Source of the DNA: Planctomycetota bacterium
GTDB taxonomy: Bacteria > Planctomycetota > Phycisphaerae > Phycisphaerales > SM1A02
DNA length: 33,029 bases
Direction: 5' to 3'
NCBI GenBank assembly: GCA_003671025.1
Contig: QWPW01000035.1
Location: 1-33,029, forward strand
Position numbers and translations under genes: made by a program
Notes under the pieces: model-generated
Database searches by the model: none
Seen by the model: the letters and a program-made list of their open reading frames with translations, nothing else
Told to the model about the DNA's origin: nothing
In this document: piece after piece, positions 32,757 through 33,029 of the stretch
How positions within the stretch are numbered: position 1 is the stretch's first letter
How the letters are laid out: each line of letters begins with the position of its first letter

Positions 32757-33029
32757 TTATGAGGGGGCCCTCGCGACACGGAACCCGAGGCCGCTGGTCG
32801 TGTAGCCCGGCGTGCCGCTCGCGCGGTAGGAGGAACGCACGCTGAGCGCGTCGAAGCTCCACGAGCCGCCGCGAAGCACGCGGAACGTCCCAGTCGCCGG
32901 TCCCGTCGGATTCGTCAACGGGCTCGATGCGTAGTAGGTGCTTCCATACCAGTCGCTGCACCACTCATACACATTGCCGCTCATATCGTGCAAGCCGAGC
33001 CCGTTCGCTGCCTTGCCGCCGACGGGCTT
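32757..33029 (-). CDS. SUMF1/formylglycine-generating-enzyme-like domain protein, N-terminus off the right edge
   Basis: Only the last 90 residues are visible. GLHDMSGNVYEWCSDWYG and FRVLRGGSWSFDA...SSYRASG...GLGFRVAR identify the C-terminal part of the FGE-sulfatase (SUMF1) fold. True formylglycine-generating enzymes carry two catalytic cysteines in the segment after RGGSW; here it reads SFDALSVRSSYRA with none. It is therefore more likely one of the many SUMF1-like proteins with other roles than a sulfatase activator. The gene ends with TAA at 32757-32759. Confidence 0.88.
   Translation of the reverse strand, partial: KPVGGKAANGLGLHDMSGNVYEWCSDWYGSTYYASSPLTNPTGPATGTFRVLRGGSWSFDALSVRSSYRASGTPGYTTSGLGFRVARAPS

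Noticed and set aside
1-33029. tRNA or rRNA genes
   Set aside because: No TPsiC-like GGTTCGANTC arm with a matching acceptor stem, and no rRNA core sequence, was seen by eye in the gaps; a tool scan could still find one.

Overview
The window is GC-rich bacterial chromosome. I place it, by inference, in the Planctomycetota, most likely a Phycisphaerae-type lineage. The support is a prepilin-type protein with the H-X9-DG motif, an RskA-like anti-sigma factor beside an ECF sigma factor, an RseP protease with a long insert, a SUMF1/FGE-like domain protein and many GTG/TTG starts. No rRNA, tRNA, CRISPR array, insertion sequence or phage gene was recognised. Most of the window is housekeeping DNA; the less ordinary signals are domain fusions, short tandem arrays and structured intergenic sequence.

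Layout. 1-1854 (minus): trxA overlapping a copper-type P1B ATPase cut by the left edge. 2130-3602 (plus): rpmE with a strong terminator, then prfA. 3744-9589 (minus): an exported small protein, a class IV PLP enzyme and a small membrane protein, coupled by 4-base overlaps, then dnaE. 9706-13463 (plus): two coupled zinc-ribbon membrane proteins and an ABC-F ATPase. 13528-15844 (minus): an ECF sigma factor and its anti-sigma factor, separated by about 620 bp of repeat-rich non-coding DNA. 16160-17062 (plus): the H-X9-DG prepilin-like protein. 17159-19173 (minus): an inositol-monophosphatase-family nucleotidase coupled to a membrane-anchored endonuclease/exonuclease/phosphatase-family protein. 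19442-23474 (plus): dnaK, with a structured leader and a strong terminator, then ptsI. 23475-24410 has no recognisable gene. 24411-32392 (plus): rne-dxr-rseP-SDR, tightly packed with GTGA and TTGA overlaps. 32757-33029 (minus): the C-terminus of a SUMF1-like protein.

How the genes work together. The rne-dxr-rseP block joins RNA decay, isoprenoid synthesis (MEP pathway) and site-2 proteolysis in one probable transcript. The ECF sigma/anti-sigma pair faces the prepilin-like gene across a 4 x 12-bp array. trxA is translationally coupled to the metal ATPase, consistent with metal or thiol homeostasis.

Signals most worth checking are an IF2_N-like domain inside the C-terminal half of RNase E, nested inverted repeats ahead of dnaK that can also pair with its ribosome binding site, a recurrent TAGNNT -10-like hexamer ahead of several plus-strand genes (including an apparently leaderless ptsI), and 11-12 bp TGATC-rich tandem arrays between genes.
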